From positions 2,393,056 through 2,399,050 of the forward strand of contig CM001047.1 in NCBI GenBank assembly GCA_000183865.1: 5,995 bases of DNA. The letters run 5' to 3'. Every line of letters begins with the position of its first letter. The first letter of the stretch is position 1. This stretch comes from Listeria marthii FSL S4-120 (GTDB lineage Bacteria > Bacillota > Bacilli > Lactobacillales > Listeriaceae). Below are positions 5,509-5,995 of this stretch, piece by piece. The notes under the pieces are model-generated. The model had not been told where the DNA came from and searched no databases. It was given only the letters and a program-made list of their open reading frames with translations. The position numbers and the translations under genes are program-made.

Positions 5509-5995
5509 TTAAACGACTTTTTCCTCAAGCCAAACTAAATCGTCTAAGAAGTAAATTAAGTCTTCTTCTAAAATGTCTTTCTCACAGTCGTTCACGATAT
5601 CATGACCTGACCCTGCATAGAAACATAATTGTTTGTCATTTGTATGAATATGTTTAAAGATATAATTGGCGTTGTCTGCGTCGATTTCTTCATCTTGGCA
5701 GCCTTGACCAATCATGGTTGGTACATGGATTTTTTCAATGTCGCGCGCTACGTTTTTGTAGAAAGTAGCACGAGCTTCCGTCATTACATCAATTTCAGGA
5801 AGATAGTTTTTTAACATTTGATCTGCTTCTTGTTCTACTATACCTTGTTTCTTTAATTGTTTAGTTAAATAGTTTTCGATTGGGATATAGCGCATTTTGC
5901 GGTTAACGTTAGCGCATAGTGGAACAATCGCTTTTGGTGAAAACGATTCTGCCATTTTTAGCGCAAAAACTCCGCCCATTGCCACACCGACAATT
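5509..5995 (-). CDS. Esterase-like alpha/beta hydrolase, 5' end outside window, catalytic Ser replaced by Ala
   Basis: The 161 C-terminal residues are visible and the frame stays open to the right edge, so the start is missing. It is a diverged relative of the esterase at 4180-4926. The first residues, IVGVAMGGVFALKMAES, align with the nucleophile elbow AVAGLSLGGLFSLKLGFS of that protein, but the position of S93 holds Ala (codon GCA at 5982-5980). The acid (GCQDEEID, matching GEKDDMVD) and base (GSGHD, matching ESGHV) are kept. By family rules an enzyme without the nucleophile cannot hydrolyse esters by the usual route. It may be a pseudoenzyme, use another mechanism, or reflect a mutation or sequence error (one base from TCA). 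No terminator is visible between it and secG (94-nt gap), so cotranscription with secG is possible. The GTG at 5985 is within the fold and is not a credible start. Confidence 0.85.
   Translation of the reverse strand, partial: IVGVAMGGVFALKMAESFSPKAIVPLCANVNRKMRYIPIENYLTKQLKKQGIVEQEADQMLKNYLPEIDVMTEARATFYKNVARDIEKIHVPTMIGQGCQDEEIDADNANYIFKHIHTNDKQLCFYAGSGHDIVNDCEKDILEEDLIYFLDDLVWLEEKVV

Noticed and set aside
5629..5814. Plus-strand ORF of 61 codons inside the second esterase-like gene
   Set aside because: It is antisense to a clearly homologous coding frame and shows no independent evidence.
1..5995. CRISPR arrays, tRNA, rRNA or insertion-sequence transposase genes
   Set aside because: No regularly spaced repeats, no tRNA- or rRNA-like segments and no transposase-like reading frame were seen on either strand.

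Overview
The window looks like chromosome of a low-GC Gram-positive bacterium, most probably Listeria. This rests on AT-rich sequence, strong AGGAGG-type ribosome binding sites, and the recognised order regulator / smpB / rnr / carboxylesterase / secG / second carboxylesterase. The genus call is from memory of that order, not from a search. Bacillus has a similar secG-esterase-rnr-smpB cluster.

Most of the window (1285-5995) is one leftward (minus-strand) housekeeping cluster. In transcription order it holds the 3' part of an esterase-like gene, secG (SecYEG subunit), a carboxylesterase of the Est30 type, rnr (RNase R, GTG start) and smpB (tmRNA-binding protein). A strong hairpin terminator separates secG from est. 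The est-rnr (33 nt) and rnr-smpB (15 nt) gaps are short, so these three are probably cotranscribed. RNase R and SmpB act in the same ribosome-rescue and mRNA-decay pathway. The gap between secG and est carries a repeat made of direct and inverted copies of TTGGAGTTCT. The truncated esterase at the right edge has Ala where the catalytic Ser should be.

The left fifth is different. A rightward 300-residue Rgg/GadR/MutR-type regulator (XRE HTH plus TPR-like helices) converges on smpB, and the two share one bidirectional terminator. Upstream of it lie 322 bp without a conventional gene but with much structure. There is a divergent 12-codon ORF (MLNFLTSVNWLF) with a textbook Shine-Dalgarno sequence, a palindrome at an activator-like position upstream of it, overlapping inverted repeats at its start codon, and a hairpin with a T-run after it. 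Further left is a sigma-A-like promoter with a cre-like (CcpA) site in its spacer. My best reading is a peptide-responsive Rgg system with its own divergent pheromone-like peptide gene, resembling ComR/ComS. The main alternative is a leader peptide and attenuator for a leftward gene beyond the window. Neither is proven by sequence alone.
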